A stretch of 64,000 bases of DNA from Basfia succiniciproducens (GTDB lineage Bacteria > Pseudomonadota > Gammaproteobacteria > Enterobacterales > Pasteurellaceae), in contig NZ_CP015031.1 of assembly GCF_011455875.1 (NCBI RefSeq), positions 1,035,405 through 1,099,404 on the forward strand, given 5' to 3'. Shown one piece after another: positions 38,005 to 48,211 of this stretch (its first letter is position 1; each line of letters opens with the position of its first letter). The position numbers were made by a program, and so were the translations under genes. Under the pieces are notes generated by a model that did no database searches, was not told the DNA's origin, and saw nothing but the letters and a program-made list of their open reading frames with translations.

Positions 38005-38631
38005 TTATTTTTTGTTTTTATTGCGTTGATCGTCAAACTCGGCACCTTTCGGCACGGTAAATTTGAATAAGCTGTCGGCGAGCGGTTGATTGGTAATATT
38101 ACGCAAAATATAAAGATTCGTCTGTCCGTCTTTCTCAATAGTGCTAAACCCTTTTAATACCCCTTGATTATCAATGCGGATATCGAATTGTTTGATATTG
38201 CTGTTTTTCGCTTTTGGCTTTAAAACAAACGTATCACCGTTTTGAACAACCGTATATTGGTTCCAGTTCGCCGAATCGTTGCTGGTTAAAAGCACAAAAG
38301 GCGTATTATTCACCGCATTTTCCACCCAGTTTGCCGTAACCTGTTCAACGAAAGGATCATAAAACCAAAGGGTTTTGCCGTCGGAAATAATCTGGGTTTC
38401 TTGCGGCGCTTTATTATCCATACGGAATAAATTCGGGCGCTTAATCTGCAATTTGCCGCTGCCGGTCTGTACATTTTTGCCGTTTGCCGAGCTGACATTT
38501 TGATTGAAGTCTGCGCTGAAATAATTCACCTGTGCCAAACGTTGCTGCAATTCACCTGCAGCATCCGCCCAGGCGGTCGAACTTAATGCCAATGCGAAAA
38601 GTGCGGTCATTTTTAAAGCAATTTTTTTCAT
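38005..38631 (-). CDS. lolA: Outer-membrane lipoprotein carrier protein LolA
   Basis: 208 residues. A cleavable signal peptide ends 'SSTAWA'. The LolA fold shows '[19 protein letters not shown]', '[12 protein letters not shown]', '[15 protein letters not shown]'. Carries lipoproteins across the periplasm from LolCDE to LolB. It is 29 bp after ftsK. Confidence 0.97.
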   Translation of the reverse strand: MKKIALKMTALFALALSSTAWADAAGELQQRLAQVNYFSADFNQNVSSANGKNVQTGSGKLQIKRPNLFRMDNKAPQETQIISDGKTLWFYDPFVEQVTANWVENAVNNTPFVLLTSNDSANWNQYTVVQNGDTFVLKPKAKNSNIKQFDIRIDNQGVLKGFSTIEKDGQTNLYILRNITNQPLADSLFKFTVPKGAEFDDQRNKNKK

Positions 38632-38660
38632 CTACTTTCCTTATTAAATGGTATAAATTT

Positions 38661-41540
38661 TTAATAATCGGGATTTCTAGCCAGAATTTCACGCTTACCG
38701 TTACGCATTTCCGACACGATACCCTGTTCTTCCAGCTGATCCATAATGCGTGCCGCTCGGTTGAAACCGACTCGGAAACGGCGCTGAATCGACGATGCCG
38801 ATGTCGTGCCGGTTCGAATAACAAACTCCATCACTTCGTCAAAAAGGTCGTCTAAATCTTCCGAGCCCTCTCCGGATAATCCGTTATCGTCGTCATCGTC
38901 TCCCGTACTTTCTAAAATCTCGGAAATATAATTCGGTTTACCTCTTGCCCGCCAATCGTCGGCTACCCGCACCACTTCGTCATCAGACATAAATGCGCCG
39001 TGTACGCGCACAAGATCAGTCGTACCGTTGCCGAGATATAGCATATCGCCTCGTCCCAGCAAGGCTTCCGCACCGTTTTGGTCTAAAATAGTGCGAGAGT
39101 CATTACGTTGGACAACAGTAAAGGCAATACGGCTCGGGATATTTGACTTAATTAAACCTGTGATCACATCTACCGATGGACGCTGGGTCGCAAGAATTAC
39201 ATGAATCCCCACCGCCCGTGCTTTTTGCGTTAAACGGGCGATCAATTCTTCGACTTGTTTACCGGCAACCATCATTAAATCGGCAAATTCATCAACAATA
39301 ACCACAATATAGCTTAGTTTTTCTAAAATCGGCGGTACACTGTCCAGCGTATCACCCGGTTTCCAAAGAGGATCCGGAATAGCGATATTTTCCGCCCGAT
39401 ATTCATCAATACGCTCATTAAAGCCCTCAATATTGCGCACCCGTAATTTTGCTAATAACTGATAGCGGCGTTCCATTTCATCCACACACCAACGCAATGC
39501 ATTTGCCGCTTTTTTCATGTCGGTAACCACTTCCGTGAGCAGGTGAGGAATATCGTTATATACCGATAATTCCACCACTTTCGGGTCGATCATAATGAAT
39601 TTCACTTCTTCCGGTTTCACTTTATAAAGTAAACTTAAAATCATGGTGTTGATTCCCACGGATTTACCGGAACCGGTTGAGCCCGCCACCAATAAATGCG
39701 GGGTTTTAGCCAAATCAATAATAATCGGTTTACCGCTGATATCCTTGCCTAACGCCATCGGCAACAACGCTTTTGAATGACGGAATTCGTCGCTATCCAA
39801 TACTTCGCGCAACGAAACAATCTGACGATAGGCATTCGGCGTTTCAATACCGATATAAGGTTTGCCGGGAATAGTTTCCGCCACCCGAATAGATTTAAAC
39901 ATTAATGCCCGAGCTAAGTCCGTATCAATATTCGTCACTTTTGAGGCTTTTACTCCCGGCTGTAATTCCAGTTCATAGCGGGTAACGACAGGCCCTACCA
40001 ACACATCTTTTACTGTTGCTTTTACATTAAAATTACGCAGTTGTTGCTCAATGCGTTGAGAAGTTTCATGAATTTCTTCCGGCGTAATTTCCTGCACATG
40101 AGAAGTGCGTTTATCTAACAGATCCAAACTTGGCAACTCGGTTGTCGGCTTGATTAAAGGTTTATGATCGCCGAATAATTGAATAGCCTGATCAATAGAA
40201 ATGGTTCTTAACCCGTTTGTTTCTTCAGTCTCGGCTTCTTCATCGCTTTCAAATAAATTTGGTTGCGTCGGCTGCAACGAAACCTGCGGTTCAGGCAAAT
40301 CAGCCAATCCCATAGCCTGCGCTTTTTCTAGACGAATACGCTCGCGTTCCGCTTCCTGTCGGGCAAATTGAGCGGCTAAATCCGCCATATTATCGTCTTC
40401 AAAACTCTCGCTTTCACCCATTCCGTAAGCAGCCTGCTTAGTTACGGCGCTATTTTCGGTGAGCGGATGCTGCAATTTAGCAGGCGTAAGTTTTACTTCG
40501 GGAATATGCACCTGCGTCAACAAATCCCGGGTAATTTCTTCTTCCGACAACACTACCCCGGTATTTTCACCGTCTAAAAATTCAGGCATATTTTCAGCTA
40601 AGGATTTTTGCTTTTGCCACATCGGAGTAAAATTATTTTCATTCGGCAAATCAATATTCGCATTTTGGCTGGAAATCGTGACTTCAGGCAGATTATCAAT
40701 TTCGTCAACCGCATAGCCGCCAAAATTTTCAGGATTAGGCGTCTCGTCATCCTCTGTATTTTCAGTAAACTGCGACGGAGTCGATAAGCCCATAATATTA
40801 ATTCCTCGATGAGCGGGCGTTATCATATCGCGGTGGGACTGTAAGTCTTCCGCCGACTGGATCAAATCCTGTTGTCTGTCGATGTCGCCATCAATCCAGT
40901 CCTGAATATCTTCGTCCTCTTGTTGCAGGATTTCTTCATCATTTTGCGCTTGTACCAATGAGGATTCTTCATTTTTTTCCGTTAACCAATTATAAAAACG
41001 CATTAATAAGCGAATTAAAGAAGCGCCCGAACAAAAAATAAATCCGATGATAGAAAACACCACCGCCGACATTAACAAACCGAATTTACCGAAAGAAGGA
41101 TAAACCAGTTTTACAATACTTCCGCCTAAAACACCGCCTGCCAAATGATAATTGGAATTGGATAAAGTTAATGCGGCAAGGGTGGTTAAGCCGCAAACAA
41201 GCAGGATAAAACCGAACATTCGTAAACTAAAACGTGTCCAGGTAAGGCTGTCCACCCGTTTTGTACGGATAAAATAGATAGGCGCGATTAACAAAAGAAA
41301 AGGCAGTAAATTACCCACATAACCAAACAGGACGAAAAATAAATCAATTACCCAAGCGCCGAATTTACCCGCTTTATTAATGATTTCCGGCTGAAAGCTG
41401 GAAACCGACCAAGTGGTATCAAGCGGACTATAACTCGACCAGGCAATAATAAGATAAAAACCTAAAAGTGCGGTCAATCCAAAAAGAATTTCTACAAGAT
41501 AATGTTTCGGCGTGAAGCCTTGGGTTAATTTTCTGATCAT
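38661..41540 (-). CDS. ftsK: DNA translocase FtsK
   Basis: 959 residues. Four hydrophobic stretches lie in the first 185 residues (about 14-34, 57-87, 102-124, 155-184). An acidic, low-complexity linker (about 190-460) is shorter than in E. coli. The RecA-like motor has Walker A GSTGSGKS near 622 and 'IVIVDEFADLMM'. The C-terminal gamma winged helix is 'SSIQRRFRVGFNRAARIMDQLE', reading KOPS. Links divisome and dimer resolution. It lies 7 bp after lrp. Confidence 0.98.
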   Translation of the reverse strand: MIRKLTQGFTPKHYLVEILFGLTALLGFYLIIAWSSYSPLDTTWSVSSFQPEIINKAGKFGAWVIDLFFVLFGYVGNLLPFLLLIAPIYFIRTKRVDSLTWTRFSLRMFGFILLVCGLTTLAALTLSNSNYHLAGGVLGGSIVKLVYPSFGKFGLLMSAVVFSIIGFIFCSGASLIRLLMRFYNWLTEKNEESSLVQAQNDEEILQQEDEDIQDWIDGDIDRQQDLIQSAEDLQSHRDMITPAHRGINIMGLSTPSQFTENTEDDETPNPENFGGYAVDEIDNLPEVTISSQNANIDLPNENNFTPMWQKQKSLAENMPEFLDGENTGVVLSEEEITRDLLTQVHIPEVKLTPAKLQHPLTENSAVTKQAAYGMGESESFEDDNMADLAAQFARQEAERERIRLEKAQAMGLADLPEPQVSLQPTQPNLFESDEEAETEETNGLRTISIDQAIQLFGDHKPLIKPTTELPSLDLLDKRTSHVQEITPEEIHETSQRIEQQLRNFNVKATVKDVLVGPVVTRYELELQPGVKASKVTNIDTDLARALMFKSIRVAETIPGKPYIGIETPNAYRQIVSLREVLDSDEFRHSKALLPMALGKDISGKPIIIDLAKTPHLLVAGSTGSGKSVGINTMILSLLYKVKPEEVKFIMIDPKVVELSVYNDIPHLLTEVVTDMKKAANALRWCVDEMERRYQLLAKLRVRNIEGFNERIDEYRAENIAIPDPLWKPGDTLDSVPPILEKLSYIVVIVDEFADLMMVAGKQVEELIARLTQKARAVGIHVILATQRPSVDVITGLIKSNIPSRIAFTVVQRNDSRTILDQNGAEALLGRGDMLYLGNGTTDLVRVHGAFMSDDEVVRVADDWRARGKPNYISEILESTGDDDDDNGLSGEGSEDLDDLFDEVMEFVIRTGTTSASSIQRRFRVGFNRAARIMDQLEEQGIVSEMRNGKREILARNPDY

Positions 41541-41547
41541 CTTTCTA

Positions 41548-42027
41548 TTATTTTAATTGTAAAAAATTAGTCTGTTTTACTTCTTCCATCACCACATAAG
41601 TTCGGGTGTCGTTCACACCGGGCAAACGCAATAAGGTTGTGCCGAGTAATTTACGGTATGCCGCCATATCCGCCACACGGGTTTTCAGCAAATAGTCAAA
41701 ATCCCCGGAAACCAAATGGCATTCCTGAATTTCATCCAGTTCCTGTACCGCCGCATTAAATTCTTCAAACACATCGGGTTTCCCGCGGATTAAGGTAATT
41801 TCGACAATAACAAGAAGCGGCGAATTTAATAATTCCGGGTTTAATAATGCTTTATAGCCCATAATAACCCCTTGTTTCTCAAGGCGCTTTACCCGCTCCA
41901 AACAAGGTGTCGGCGACAATCCGACCTTTTTTGACAAATCAATATTTGAAATTTTACCGTTACGTTGCAATTCATTAAGAATTTTAATATCTATGCTGTC
42001 GAGTGCTTTAGGCAATTTTTTTTCCAT
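41548..42027 (-). CDS. lrp: Leucine-responsive regulatory protein
   Basis: 159 residues from ATG 42027 (MEKKLPK); a longer start at 42039 is possible but lacks a good ribosome site. HTH 'NGKISNIDLSKKVGLSPTPCLERVKRLE' and the RAM effector domain 'CHLVSGDFDYLLKTRV' are present. Global regulator of amino acid and nutrient genes. It is first in the lrp-ftsK-lolA-rarA-serS series. Confidence 0.96.
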   Translation of the reverse strand: MEKKLPKALDSIDIKILNELQRNGKISNIDLSKKVGLSPTPCLERVKRLEKQGVIMGYKALLNPELLNSPLLVIVEITLIRGKPDVFEEFNAAVQELDEIQECHLVSGDFDYLLKTRVADMAAYRKLLGTTLLRLPGVNDTRTYVVMEEVKQTNFLQLK

Positions 42028-42247
42028 AAAATTCACCATGTAATGTAGATTATTCGTTTGATTCTACACTATTTTCCAGTTCATTATGTGTTTTTTTGCG
42101 GTTAATTAGCCTCGGGATTGGGTAAAAATTTTATTTTTTCTCTTATTTATAGTTTTTCATGCAAATTATCACTCATTTTTTGTATGTATTTTACGCTTAT
42201 CAGGCGTATAATTTATAACAACTTATTAACAAACTAAGGAAATCATC

Positions 42248-42583
42248 ATGGAAAATCCTTTTACCGCTAAATGGTCCACCCAGGGAAATACCCTCTGTTT
42301 AGGGCATTGGGATATTAATTACCAAGGATTGCCACTTGTTCTTCCCGAAGAACGTCGTGATCAGGATATGGGCACAAAAGGGATTTACAATTTTATCGAC
42401 CCGGATGATGAACTCTATCTTGAAGGACTGGATGAAGATGACTGGCTACTCGAAAATATCGACTGGTTAAGCGATGTATTTATCGAACATAATATTCCGC
42501 TGGAAGAAGAAAACATGCGTTTGTTCTATAAAGCGGTAAACAAAGCGGATTGGCGTTGCGGCAGCTGCGGCGGCTGCATTTAA
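42248..42583 (+). CDS. Conserved-looking acidic protein with C-terminal CGSCGGC
   Basis: 111 residues, not recognised. It is very acidic in the middle ('DPDDELYLEGLDEDDWLLENIDW'), has no signal peptide, and ends in R-C-G-S-C-G-G-C-I, a cluster of three Cys suited to metal or disulfide chemistry. An AAGGAA site and a TATAAT in 'GGCGTATAATTT' upstream indicate real expression. It is divergent from lrp and ends at a paired uptake-signal terminator. Confidence 0.7.
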   Translation: MENPFTAKWSTQGNTLCLGHWDINYQGLPLVLPEERRDQDMGTKGIYNFIDPDDELYLEGLDEDDWLLENIDWLSDVFIEHNIPLEEENMRLFYKAVNKADWRCGSCGGCI

Positions 42584-42621
42584 AAGTGCGGTCAAAAAAA
42601 CGAAAATTTTAACCGCACTTT
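42583..42621. terminator. Paired uptake-signal terminator
   Basis: AAAGTGCGGT (42583-42592) and ACCGCACTTT (42612-42621) invert around an A/T-rich loop between the convergent CGSCGGC gene and znuA. Confidence 0.75.
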
Positions 42622-42625
42622 TGCG

Positions 42626-43585
42626 TTATTTAGCTAAACATTCCCCATAACTATCGGCGGTAAATTGTAAAAAATCCGCATATGATCTTTTGCCTGGTTG
42701 GATTTTATCGCCCATAGGATCCAAACGCCCCACATGGACGCCAGTGCCTTTGCTTAAACTTTCAATCACTTTAGGCGTAAATTGCGGCTCGGCGAATAAA
42801 CAGGAGACTTTATGTTCGGCAATTTCTTCTTTAATTGTCGCCAAGGTTTTTGCCCCCGGCGAAACCAACGGATTAATAGTGAAATAGCCCGTTTGTTTCA
42901 GCCCGTAAGCATCGTTGAAATAGCCGTAAGCATCGTGGAAAACATAGAATCCTTTGTCTTTAACGGCAGCAAGCTGCAGTTTAATTTTATCGCTTCGCTC
43001 GTTTAAAGTGCGGTTAAAATCAAGTAAGTTTTTAGCTATTAATTCTTTTTGGGCAGGAAACCGTTCGGTCAGTTTCTCCGCTAATTCCGCAGCCACCATT
43101 TTGCTGATTTCAGGCGAATACCAAATATGCCAGTTAGTACTTAGACCCGTTTTATCATGTTCGTCATGATCATGCTGATGCTCATCCTCGTGATCAGCGT
43201 GATGATGTTCATGGTCATTTTCTTCATGATGATGTGTTGCCTTACCAAGTAACGGCGCAACGCTATCAAGCTTAGCGATAGTGATAACCTTTCGATTGTC
43301 TAAAGCACCGATACTTTTCGCTAAAAAGCTATCGACATCCTCGCCGATCCAGAGTAATAAATCCGCGGATTTCAGTTTTTTTACGTCAGTGGGTTTTAAA
43401 CTGTAATCATGGGGAGACGCACCGGTCGGCACCACAATATCCGTTTCCGTTACGCCATCGGCAATGGAAGATGCGATAAAACCTAAAGGTTTAATGGACG
43501 CCACTACTTTCGCATTTACCGCACAAGCCGCGGAACTGAGGATTGCAGCCAATAAAACTTGTTTTAAAATCAATTTGTTTACCAT
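42626..43585 (-). CDS. znuA: Zinc ABC transporter substrate-binding protein
   Basis: 319 residues. A signal peptide ends 'SAACAVNA'. Cluster A-1 metal-binding features are 'ASPHDYSLKPTDV', a His/Asp/Glu-rich loop (about 116-145) and 'HIWYSPEI'. 'YVFHDAYGYF' and a late 'LFAEPQFTPK' complete it. Captures periplasmic Zn for ZnuBC, which are not in this window. It is 30 bp after tcdA, with a GGGGGA ribosome site. Confidence 0.95.
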   Translation of the reverse strand: MVNKLILKQVLLAAILSSAACAVNAKVVASIKPLGFIASSIADGVTETDIVVPTGASPHDYSLKPTDVKKLKSADLLLWIGEDVDSFLAKSIGALDNRKVITIAKLDSVAPLLGKATHHHEENDHEHHHADHEDEHQHDHDEHDKTGLSTNWHIWYSPEISKMVAAELAEKLTERFPAQKELIAKNLLDFNRTLNERSDKIKLQLAAVKDKGFYVFHDAYGYFNDAYGLKQTGYFTINPLVSPGAKTLATIKEEIAEHKVSCLFAEPQFTPKVIESLSKGTGVHVGRLDPMGDKIQPGKRSYADFLQFTADSYGECLAK

Positions 43586-43615
43586 AAATATTCCCCCTTT
43601 TTTATAAAAATAAAG

Positions 43616-44383
43616 TTATTGTTTAGTAAGTAACTTGTCGACAACTCGAGAAACCGCAAAAAAACCGAAAGTTGCCGTAATCATGGTTGCAGCACCAAAG
43701 CCGTTCTCACAATTCATTGAAGCGGAAATCTCACAACCTTCGCTCATTTGCGGAAAAATCAACGGCTGCGTGGAAAATACGCAATCCACACCGAATTTAC
43801 GCTTCGGATTTTGGCTGAAATGATAATTTTTACGTAAAATCGACCGCACTTTTGAGGCTAAAGGATCCTGTACGGTTTTACTTAAATCGGCAATTTGAAT
43901 TCGGGTCGGATCCGTTTGACCGCCGGCACCGCCAACCATAATCACTTTAATTTTATTACGCTTACAATAAGCGATTAACGCCGCTTTGGTTTTTACGCTA
44001 TCAATGGCATCGATCACATAATCATAATCGCTGTGTAGATATTCCGCTAAATTTTCGGGAGAAATAAAATCATCAATGATTTCAACTTTGCATTCAGGGT
44101 TGATCAACTCCACCCGCTCTTTCATCACTTCGGTTTTTAATTTACCGATATTGCCGGTGAGTGCATGAATTTGGCGATTAATATTGGTAACGCAAATATC
44201 GTCCATATCGATTAAAGTCAACTTGCCGACCCCCGAACGCGCCAACGCTTCTACACACCAAGAGCCGACACCGCCAATACCAATCACGCAAACATGCGCT
44301 TGACGTAAGCGTTCCAATCCCTGTGGGGTGTATAAACGTCCGATACCGCCGAAACGCTGTTCGTAATTATCCACTCTTTCCAT
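43616..44383 (-). CDS. tcdA: tRNA threonylcarbamoyladenosine dehydratase
   Basis: 255 residues, an E1/ThiF-MoeB-like adenylating enzyme: 'VCVIGIGGVGSWCVEALARSGVGKLTLIDMDD' then 'NINRQIHA' and 'DAIDSVKTKAAL'. It makes cyclic t6A at tRNA position 37. AAGGAAA precedes the ATG. It lies between mltA and znuA on the same strand. Confidence 0.93.
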   Translation of the reverse strand: MERVDNYEQRFGGIGRLYTPQGLERLRQAHVCVIGIGGVGSWCVEALARSGVGKLTLIDMDDICVTNINRQIHALTGNIGKLKTEVMKERVELINPECKVEIIDDFISPENLAEYLHSDYDYVIDAIDSVKTKAALIAYCKRNKIKVIMVGGAGGQTDPTRIQIADLSKTVQDPLASKVRSILRKNYHFSQNPKRKFGVDCVFSTQPLIFPQMSEGCEISASMNCENGFGAATMITATFGFFAVSRVVDKLLTKQ

Positions 44384-44458
44384 TTAAATTTTCCTTATGT
44401 TCACATAAAGCCGGCACGAACAATGTCCGTGCCGGCAGTTTTCAATTGAGTAAAAAAA

Positions 44459-45559
44459 TTAACGCAACACCCAAACTCGTCCGTAATGTTTTAATAAACC
44501 TGAAATATGACCCGCTTTATCGCCGATACCTTGGTATAAATCAAAATGATTTCCTTTTACCGCTCCGCCCACATCTAACGCCACCATCAAATGTAAACGA
44601 TGTTCGCCCGTCCAGTTTCCTTCGTTGTCAATTTGCGGAATCTCCACCAACAGCACGGAGCCCGAAGGCACAATGCTGCGATCCGAAGCCACGGAAGCCA
44701 AAGGCACTAAAGGCACACCTGCCGAACCTTTTACTTTCCCCGCCGGATCATTTTTGAAGAAAACATAAGAAGGATTACGCTCTAACAAACTTTGTAGCCT
44801 TGAAGGGTTACGCTCTGCCCAATCGCGAATTGCCTGAATCGACATTTTTTCTTTCGGAATTTCGCCGTCTTCCACTAATAATCTGCCTACAGCCTGATAT
44901 TTATAGCCGTTTTGTCCTGCGTAGGCGAAATAATTTAAATTACCGTTACCGAAATCCACATAACCGCTGCCCTGCACGCCAAGCAGAAAATTATCCAGCA
45001 TAGAATCGCTATAAGCCAGCTCCAGCCCCTTACCTTCCAGCGCGCCGGCATAAATTTGCGAACGGGTAAAACGTTTTTGAGACGGCATTGCATAAATAGG
45101 ATGTTGGTATTTTCCCTGTGCGGAATAACGGGCGTGAATTACCGGCGAATAATAGCCGGTCAATAACACGTTCTGATAACCGTCTTCACCCGACATAACT
45201 TGCGGACGAATACCGTAATTGGCAAGCTGATTAACGTCCGCGCCTGCTAAAACCCATTGGCTGATTTTATTGTAGTTATCATAATAAGTTGAGGAAATAC
45301 CTGTTGAATAAGCCCGAACATTGGATAACTGGGTTAAAAAATCGCCCTGATTGACCACACCGGAATAATTATCCACATTCGCGCTGCTGAAAAGACTCGT
45401 GCTGTAACTGCGCCCTTTATATTTTGCCCCGAATTTCGCCGGATCTACGCTTGATTCCGTTGTTTTTTTAACCGCATTGGTATTGGACGAGCAAGCGGCC
45501 AAAACTGTCGCAGCAAGCACGGTCGCCGCTTTTAATACAAAATTTTTTGTAAAAAACAT
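44459..45559 (-). CDS. mltA: Membrane-bound lytic murein transglycosylase A
   Basis: 366 residues from ATG 45559, chosen for the well-spaced AGGAC. Lipobox L-A-A-C with Cys23. The double-psi beta-barrel 3D domain near the C-terminus carries the catalytic Asp in 'VALDVGGAVKGNHFDLYQG'. The substrate-binding segment is 'TGYYSPVIHARYS'. An outer-membrane enzyme cleaving peptidoglycan to 1,6-anhydro products. Confidence 0.95.
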   Translation of the reverse strand: MFFTKNFVLKAATVLAATVLAACSSNTNAVKKTTESSVDPAKFGAKYKGRSYSTSLFSSANVDNYSGVVNQGDFLTQLSNVRAYSTGISSTYYDNYNKISQWVLAGADVNQLANYGIRPQVMSGEDGYQNVLLTGYYSPVIHARYSAQGKYQHPIYAMPSQKRFTRSQIYAGALEGKGLELAYSDSMLDNFLLGVQGSGYVDFGNGNLNYFAYAGQNGYKYQAVGRLLVEDGEIPKEKMSIQAIRDWAERNPSRLQSLLERNPSYVFFKNDPAGKVKGSAGVPLVPLASVASDRSIVPSGSVLLVEIPQIDNEGNWTGEHRLHLMVALDVGGAVKGNHFDLYQGIGDKAGHISGLLKHYGRVWVLR

Positions 45560-45754
45560 AATAAAGGTCCTAATAAAATTCAAAAATAAATCAGCAGCTA
45601 ATCAACTAATTTAAGGGGAAGTTATGCTATCAAAATTTATACAAAGTCTCTAATCTTTTTTATCCAAATTCTAATTATCGGATGACCGAGTTGTTTAGCA
45701 TTTATGCAAATCGTTTATTTTTATTGCGAACGAAGCATTTAACATAAATAGTCC

Positions 45755-45782
45755 TTGCAATTCAAAAAAATGCGAGTATAGT
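45755..45782 (+). promoter_or_regulatory. Promoter of second initiator tRNA
   Basis: TTGCAA (45755-45760), 16 bp, TATAGT (45777-45782), then a GC-rich ACGCCCC discriminator as in stringently controlled stable-RNA promoters. Confidence 0.75.
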
Positions 45783-45795
45783 ACGCCCCATCAGA

Positions 45796-45872
<77 letters not shown>

Positions 45873-45882
45873 AATTCAAAAG

Positions 45883-45914
45883 AAAGGCATTAATTTTATT
45901 AATGCCTTTTTGTT
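45883..45914 (+). terminator. Terminator of second initiator tRNA
   Basis: AAAGGCATTAAT/ATTAATGCCTTT followed by TTGTT; perfect 12-bp stem directly after the tRNA. Confidence 0.85.
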
Positions 45915-45974
45915 ATCTGCTTTATATAGAAAAAGGCGATAAAAAAACCGCTCCTAAAAAACATTAAAACATTC

Positions 45975-46988
45975 TTAACAAATTCTCGGCAACGGTTCGT
46001 TTGCAGGTAAATCCAACAATCTTGTTTGCCCGAAAATGCCTACAACTCTTACCTTTTTATCATCGGTGACTTCGCCGATTATCGCCGCGTTTTTACCTAA
46101 TTCATGACTGTGAAGTGCGGTCAGAATTTCCTGAGTTTTTTCCGCTTTAGTAATAATTAAAAGCTTGCCTTCATTGGCGAAATTTAATGGTTCCAAACCG
46201 AGCAGTTCGCAGATTCCGCGTACTTCGTTACGCATTGGTAAATCTTCTTCATGCACTTGCATGCCCAGATTTTGTGTTTGAGCATATTCATGTAAAACCG
46301 CATTTACGCCGCCGCGGGTTGCGTCTCTAATCGCTTTTACTCCCTGAATCGGGCGTAGCAAATCAATTAATGGACTAAGCACTGCGCAATCGCTGTGCAA
46401 ATCGGTTTTAATGCCGAGATTTTCACGTAAGTTTAAAATCGTTGCACCATGATCGCCGATAGTGCCGCTGACAATAATTTTATCACCCGCTTCTATTTGA
46501 TGTGCTCCCCAATCAATCTCTGCGGGAATCACGCCGATTCCACTGCTGTTGATAAACACTTTATCCACTGCGCCTTTTTGTACCACTTTAGTATCGCCGG
46601 TGACTATCTGAACGCCCGCCCGGCGGCAAGTTTCCGCCATTGCCCGAATAATTTCCTTTAATTCGCTGAGCGGTAAACCTTCTTCAAGAATAAATCCGCA
46701 TGAAAGATATTTCGGAATCGCACCGCCAACGGCAATATCGTTTACCGTGCCGCAGACAGCGAGTTTGCCGATATTTCCGCCGGGGAAAAAAATCGGATCA
46801 ATCACAAAACTGTCGGTAGAAAACGCTAATTTTTCACCGCACTTTATCAGTTCAGCCAAAGGAATTCGGGCTTGATCTTCCCCTTGGGCTAAAGTCGGGT
46901 TATCGAAGGCTTCAACAAAATAATCCCGAATCAGTTGTTGCATGGCGGCACCGCCATTGCCGTGAGCCATTGTGATGAAATCAGTCAT
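45975..46988 (-). CDS. hypE: Hydrogenase maturation protein HypE
   Basis: 337 residues. An AIR-synthase-like (PurM) fold begins 'AHGNGGAAMQQLI'. The C-terminus is P-R-I-C; the last Cys carries the thiocarbamate that becomes the cyanide ligand of the [NiFe] site. It is 47 bp after hypD. Confidence 0.96.
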   Translation of the reverse strand: MTDFITMAHGNGGAAMQQLIRDYFVEAFDNPTLAQGEDQARIPLAELIKCGEKLAFSTDSFVIDPIFFPGGNIGKLAVCGTVNDIAVGGAIPKYLSCGFILEEGLPLSELKEIIRAMAETCRRAGVQIVTGDTKVVQKGAVDKVFINSSGIGVIPAEIDWGAHQIEAGDKIIVSGTIGDHGATILNLRENLGIKTDLHSDCAVLSPLIDLLRPIQGVKAIRDATRGGVNAVLHEYAQTQNLGMQVHEEDLPMRNEVRGICELLGLEPLNFANEGKLLIITKAEKTQEILTALHSHELGKNAAIIGEVTDDKKVRVVGIFGQTRLLDLPANEPLPRIC

Positions 46989-47035
46989 AATATTCTCTTT
47001 GTTATGTTTTGCCTGCCTGTTGCAAGCCGCTAATT

Positions 47036-48148
47036 TTACTCTCTGCGATACTGATAATAAGCCGCACAGGCACCTTCCGAAGAAACCATCAATGCGCCGT
47101 AAGCGTTATCAGGGTTACAGTCACTGCCAAATAACGGGCAGTCGGCGGGTTTGCATTTGCCGGTTAGCACATCGCCGCAACGGGAATTCGGATCATCGGC
47201 GACTTGCTGCGCCTTACTGTTAAAGTAGATCTCCGCATCAAAGCGGCGATAATCGACGGTTAATTCCACGCCGGATTCTTCAATTTCACCAAGACCTCGC
47301 CATTCGCTGCGGGCTTTAAGTTGAAACACTTCCGCCATAGCTTTTTGCGCCAACATATTGCCCTGTTCGTGCACGATTCGCTTATATTGATTTTCAACTT
47401 CGCAACGCCCGTCCGCAAACTGCTCTACCAACATAACAATAGATTGCAGAATATCTAAAGGTTCAAACCCGGCGATTACAAAAGGTTTACGGAATTTTTT
47501 ACAAAGTTCCCTATAAGGTGCGTAGCCAATCACCATACTCACATGACCCGGCGCAATAAAACCGTCAATTTTAATTTGATCCTGCGAAAGCAAACTGCGC
47601 AATGTGGGAATAATAGTAATGTTTTGCGAAACGATCCAAAAATTGGCAATATTCCGCCGTTTTGCCTGTTGCAAAGTCACGGCGGCGGCGGGCATTGTAG
47701 TCTCAAAACCAAGCGAAAAAAATACCACTTTTTTATCGGGATTGCTTAAGGCGATATTTAACGCATCCAGCGGAGAATAAACAATGCGTACGTCACAACC
47801 CTGGGCTTTTGCTTCCAGCAAGGAACCTTTACGCCCTTTTACCCGCATGGCATCGCCAAAAGTGCAAAAAATCACATTGGGATTTTGTGCAATCTCAATA
47901 CACAGGTCAATCCGCCCCATAGGCAACACGCAAACCGGGCAACCCGGTCCGTGTATAAATTCGATAGACTCGGGCAATAACCGATCTAAACCGAATTTAA
48001 AAATACTATGAGTATGCCCGCCGCAGACTTCCATTAAATACAATGGATTTTTTGCCGAAAACTGCGGTAAATTTTTCATTAATTTTGTTAATCGTTCAAC
48101 TAAATGTTTAGCCAATTTAGGATCGCGAAATTCATCCACGAACTGCAT
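47036..48148 (-). CDS. hypD: Hydrogenase maturation protein HypD
   Basis: 370 residues. Motifs 'EVCGGHTHS', 'GPGCPVCVLP' and 'FFSLGFETTMPA', and the C-terminal Cys cluster binding a [4Fe-4S] centre ('RCGDVLTGKCKPADCPLFGSDC'). It is the scaffold on which Fe(CN)2CO is assembled, together with HypC. The gap to hypB is 63 bp, too small for hypC. Confidence 0.96.
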   Translation of the reverse strand: MQFVDEFRDPKLAKHLVERLTKLMKNLPQFSAKNPLYLMEVCGGHTHSIFKFGLDRLLPESIEFIHGPGCPVCVLPMGRIDLCIEIAQNPNVIFCTFGDAMRVKGRKGSLLEAKAQGCDVRIVYSPLDALNIALSNPDKKVVFFSLGFETTMPAAAVTLQQAKRRNIANFWIVSQNITIIPTLRSLLSQDQIKIDGFIAPGHVSMVIGYAPYRELCKKFRKPFVIAGFEPLDILQSIVMLVEQFADGRCEVENQYKRIVHEQGNMLAQKAMAEVFQLKARSEWRGLGEIEESGVELTVDYRRFDAEIYFNSKAQQVADDPNSRCGDVLTGKCKPADCPLFGSDCNPDNAYGALMVSSEGACAAYYQYRRE

Positions 48149-48181
48149 TATTCCCCCATGCCGACATCGCGATAAAAAGAC

Positions 48182-48200
48182 AGGGCGTTCAATACGCCCT
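48182..48200. repeat. Small palindrome between hypB and hypD
   Basis: AGGGCGT/ACGCCCT followed by AC. Belongs to the same loose group of CCCTAC-edged hairpins as those at 4230, 13074, 33192 and 50966. Confidence 0.5.
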
Positions 48201-48211
48201 ACATAAGAATG

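Noticed and set aside
48149..48211. Search for hypC between hypB and hypD
   Set aside because: Only 63 bp, occupied by a hairpin; too short for the usual ~75-codon gene.
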